DNA from: JAWLCQ01 sp041687095
GTDB taxonomy: Bacteria > Planctomycetota > Phycisphaerae > SM23-33
Reading direction: 5' to 3'
Length of the DNA stretch: 5,358 nt
NCBI GenBank assembly: GCA_041687095.1
Contig: JAWLCQ010000265.1
Coordinates: forward strand, 1-5,358
Every line of letters starts with the position of its first letter. Position 1 is the stretch's first letter. Positions 5,147-5,358 of the stretch are shown one piece after another. A program made the translations under genes and the position numbers. The notes under the pieces are model-generated. The model made no database searches, had not been told where the DNA came from, and worked only from the letters and a program-made list of their open reading frames with translations.

Positions 5147-5174
5147 ATCATAGCCGCCTTTCGTGAGGCGTCAA
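5147..5174 (-). promoter_or_regulatory. Sigma70-type promoter of the PEP-CTERM / phosphoesterase operon
   Basis: The minus strand reads TTGACG (5174-5169, 5 of 6), a 16-nt spacer, then TATGAT (5152-5147, 5 of 6). Predicted start is near 5140, giving a leader of about 65 nt. It is the best promoter match seen in the window and correctly placed for the gene starting at 5075. Confidence 0.6.
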
Positions 5175-5204
5175 GGTGCAAATGGGTGCACGACCGTACC
5201 TGCA

Positions 5205-5348
5205 GGATCGGTTCACGGGGTGCCACCCTCAAGCGGCGTTGTTTGCCGCTTGGGGGTGCTGCGGCGTGGCGGGCTCAACACCCCCAAGCCGCGAACAGCA
5301 CGCGGCTTGAGGGTGGCACCCCGCGGGGGCCGTTCCGTGAACGGTGAC
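5205..5348. repeat. Second palindromic element: related ends around a double hairpin
   Basis: The right end read inward is GTCACCGTTCACG (5348-5336), 12 of 13 identical to the terminal repeat of the element at 2076-2301. The left end (5205-5217) matches at 10 of 13. Inside, 5217-5237 and 5302-5322 are inverted repeats with 20 of 21 matches. Each arm also folds alone: CACCCTCAAGCGGC with GCCGCTTGGGGGTG on the left, and CACCCCCAAGCCGCG with CGCGGCTTGAGGGTG on the right. No 8-bp flanking duplication is evident, so this may be a decayed or partial relative. It contains no gene and ends about 30 nt upstream of the PEP-CTERM promoter. Confidence 0.55.
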
Positions 5349-5358
5349 ATTGCGCAGA

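Noticed and set aside
2092..5153. Long plus-strand open frames (2092-3408, 3398-4393, 3909-5153) opposite the three minus-strand genes
   Set aside because: They are antisense shadows of genes with clear motifs. Their translations are low-complexity Arg/Pro/Val/Gly sequence, and they lack plausible ribosome sites.
5174..5195. Sigma54-type -24/-12 site upstream of the PEP-CTERM gene (minus strand GTGCAC ... TTGCA), considered because some PEP-CTERM systems use sigma54 regulators
   Set aside because: The GG of the -24 element is missing and the spacing is one base short. The adjacent sigma70-type boxes are much better.
5197..5356. An 8-bp target duplication around the second palindromic element
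   Set aside because: The flanking 8-mers TACCTGCA (5197-5204) and ATTGCGCA (5349-5356) share only their last three bases.

Overview
The window reads as chromosomal DNA from a GC-rich Gram-negative bacterium, most likely a planctomycete (Planctomycetota, perhaps Phycisphaerae). The evidence is strongly G/C third codon positions, a PEP-CTERM protein ending in a short hydrophobic stretch and five arginines, a sulfatase, an LpxH-like phosphoesterase, and noncoding DNA packed with short palindromes, including the GGGCG-AGA-CGCCC type I associate with planctomycete genomes. The taxonomic call is an inference.

Layout. Positions 1-547 hold no credible gene. They contain a diverged direct repeat (2-48 / 168-213), several hairpins, and a candidate promoter (429-457) for the only plus-strand gene, a one-domain cytoplasmic-type sulfatase (548-2059). 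Three minus-strand genes converge on it. In transcription order these are a secreted PEP-CTERM protein (5075-4281), a calcineurin-like phosphoesterase resembling LpxH (4264-3341, 16 nt downstream and probably cotranscribed), and a QueG-like double-cluster 4Fe-4S protein (3228-2335, after a 112-nt gap). A good sigma70-type promoter (5147-5174) and a leader hairpin with a T-rich tail (5105-5134) precede the PEP-CTERM gene.

The most interesting object is a 226-bp gene-less element at 2076-2301 between the two convergent stop codons. It has perfect 13-bp terminal inverted repeats beginning GTAA, is flanked by a perfect 8-bp direct repeat (CGCGCGGC), and is tiled inside with hairpins and a 15-bp tandem repeat. 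GTAA ends and 8-bp target duplications are the hallmarks of IS66-family insertions, so this looks like a non-autonomous IS66-type miniature element. A second, more degenerate locus (5205-5348) has related ends around a double hairpin, upstream of the PEP-CTERM promoter.

Functional links between the genes are loose: cell-envelope work for the PEP-CTERM/LpxH-like pair, sulfate or phosphonate ester hydrolysis for the sulfatase, and an unassigned redox role for the Fe-S protein. No complete new multi-gene system is visible. The novelty lies mainly in the repeats.
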